Below are positions 5,798-6,609 of a DNA stretch of 6,609 bases, in pieces. This stretch comes from Candidatus Dojkabacteria bacterium. GTDB taxonomy: Bacteria > Patescibacteriota > Dojkabacteria > SC72. A model generated the notes under the pieces. That model saw nothing but the letters and a program-made list of their open reading frames with translations. It was not told the origin of the DNA and ran no database searches. Both the position numbers and the translations under genes were made by a program. The stretch is from positions 1 through 6,609 of the forward strand of contig JAAZGF010000067.1 in NCBI GenBank assembly GCA_012511375.1, read 5' to 3'. Positions within the stretch are counted from its first letter, which is position 1, and each line of letters starts with the position of its first letter.

Positions 5798-6472
5798 TCA
5801 TTTTCCTTGTACATTCATACTTGTTTGCCCATTTTGTACTCCAAATATCTCCTCAAAATCACTTAAGCAAGTAATTATTTCTGCCCCCTGCTTTGCTAAC
5901 ATGTTACATCCTTGTGACATTTTGTTCCTTAAATCTCCTGGTATTACATACACATCCCGATTATACTCTAGGGCCAATCCTGCAGTTATTAACGACCCGC
6001 TATCAAGCCCAGCCTCTATTACCACTGTTACTTTCGACATACCTGCTAAAAGCCTATTCCTTAAAACAAACATTTTTCTGTTAAATTCTGTATCTTTACT
6101 AAACTCAGCTAAAACAAGACCTCTTCTCTGTATTTCTTTAAAGAGTTTTTTGTTTTCTTTTGGAATATATGATGTCATTGACCCTGGAACTATAGCTATT
6201 GTATTAATATTTCTTTCCAAACATACCCTATGCACGTATCCATCCACTCCCCTTGCTAAACCACTCACAACAGATATATTTAAATCTTTAAGAAAACTTT
6301 CTAACAAATACCTAATTACCCATTCCCCATATTCTGTAATAGATCGAGTTCCAACAATTGTTACACTTTTACTCTTTAGTAAACTACTATCGCCTTTGTA
6401 ATACAAACTTAAAGGACAGCTTGGTATTTGTTTTAACAGTAGAGGAATATCTTTGTATGCTAATTTACTCAT
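5798..6472 (-). CDS. dprA: DNA-processing protein DprA/Smf, minimal Rossmann-fold form
   Basis: In transformable bacteria DprA binds incoming single-stranded DNA in the cytosol and loads RecA on it. The product is only 224 residues, against roughly 280-370 in most species. It is essentially the central Rossmann-like domain, with little room for the N-terminal SAM-like domain and no C-terminal winged-helix domain. Motifs in order: YYKGD (24-28), VTIVGTRSITEYG (37-49), SGLARGVDGYVH (70-81), VPGSMTSYIPKEN (95-107), FVLRNRLLAGMS (135-146, where the usual proline before RNR is altered), EAGLDSGSLITAG (153-165), YVIPGD (175-180) and NMLAKQGAEII (190-200). It begins 23 bases after the preceding gene, with no strong Shine-Dalgarno, and sits before topA as in many Firmicutes. 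The family call is secure. That the cell is naturally competent is only an inference. Confidence 0.94.
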   Translation of the reverse strand: MSKLAYKDIPLLLKQIPSCPLSLYYKGDSSLLKSKSVTIVGTRSITEYGEWVIRYLLESFLKDLNISVVSGLARGVDGYVHRVCLERNINTIAIVPGSMTSYIPKENKKLFKEIQRRGLVLAEFSKDTEFNRKMFVLRNRLLAGMSKVTVVIEAGLDSGSLITAGLALEYNRDVYVIPGDLRNKMSQGCNMLAKQGAEIITCLSDFEEIFGVQNGQTSMNVQGK

Positions 6473-6495
6473 AGGTAAATTATTCCATACAAATA

Positions 6496-6609
6496 TTAAA
6501 TTTTGATTAAATTATTCCCATACATCCACTCTATTACTTCTCTAGCAAGTCTTGCAGCATTGTAACTTTCTCCTCCATTTTCAAGAAAGATAGTAAATGT
6601 ATATTGAGG
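6496..6609 (-). CDS. C-terminal end of a probable penicillin-binding protein (transpeptidase)
   Basis: Only the last 37 codons are in the window; the gene continues past the right edge and ends with TAA at 6496-6498. The readable tail contains YTFTIFLENGGE followed by AARLAREVIEWMYG. This resembles the end of the transpeptidase domain of class B penicillin-binding proteins (PBP2/FtsI type), where a beta strand ending in 'xENGG' precedes a final helix with the pattern AxxxAREVxxW. Such enzymes cross-link peptidoglycan on the outer face of the membrane. The catalytic serine motifs are outside the window, so the assignment rests on the tail pattern alone. It ends 23 bases before dprA on the same strand, so the two may be co-transcribed. 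Confidence 0.5.
   Translation of the reverse strand, partial: PQYTFTIFLENGGESYNAARLAREVIEWMYGNNLIKI

Noticed and set aside
5694..6401. Long plus-strand open frame of 235 codons opposite dprA and the start of topA
   Set aside because: It lies antisense to dprA, which has clear family motifs; the translation is low-complexity and resembles no family I recognise. It is a shadow frame.
6473..6495. Possible promoter in front of dprA
   Set aside because: Only 23 AT-rich bases with no convincing -35/-10 pair; read-through from the upstream gene is simpler.

Overview
All seven protein genes lie on the minus strand, are tightly packed and are AT-rich. The reading order is therefore from high to low coordinates: the 3' end of a probable penicillin-binding protein, dprA, topA, radC, rpsB, tsf, frr, and the 5' part of rseP. 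No gap between genes exceeds about 120 bases. I see no tRNA, rRNA, CRISPR array, insertion sequence or intrinsic terminator.

The gene set is housekeeping: cell wall, DNA uptake/recombination, topology, and the translation cluster rpsB-tsf-frr followed by the site-2 protease gene. The order resembles a shortened form of the Firmicutes-type chromosomal arrangement (dprA-topA ... rpsB-tsf-pyrH-frr ... rseP). The genes usually found between these blocks are absent here: trmFO, xerC, hslVU and codY between topA and rpsB, pyrH between tsf and frr, and uppS, cdsA and dxr before rseP. radC sits between topA and rpsB instead. Short intergenic gaps, a minimal one-domain DprA, a short-core EF-Ts and the missing pyrH suggest a reduced-genome bacterium, most plausibly a low-GC member of the Candidate Phyla Radiation (Patescibacteria). 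That placement is an inference; a low-GC member of another phylum is not excluded.

Region by region: 6496-6609 is the tail of a probable transpeptidase. 5798-6472 is dprA. 3626-5755 is topoisomerase I with three zinc ribbons and a weak candidate promoter just upstream. 2951-3592 is radC. 2833-2950 is the main regulatory interval, with a near-consensus sigma-70 type promoter, a strikingly well-formed nested stem-loop and a strong Shine-Dalgarno, all serving rpsB. 394-2832 is the translation block rpsB-tsf-frr, probably co-transcribed, and 1-377 is the start of rseP.

The most unusual content is in the translation block. Ribosomal protein S2 carries a long charged extension ending in a domain that looks like the C-terminal domain of RNA polymerase alpha (helix-hairpin-helix type), with several DNA-contact positions kept. 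EF-Ts appears to carry two tandem copies of its N-terminal UBA/TS-N domain. The rpsB leader has a 10-bp perfect stem enclosing a second hairpin, a candidate autoregulatory site. I found no defence, toxin or mobile system in the window.
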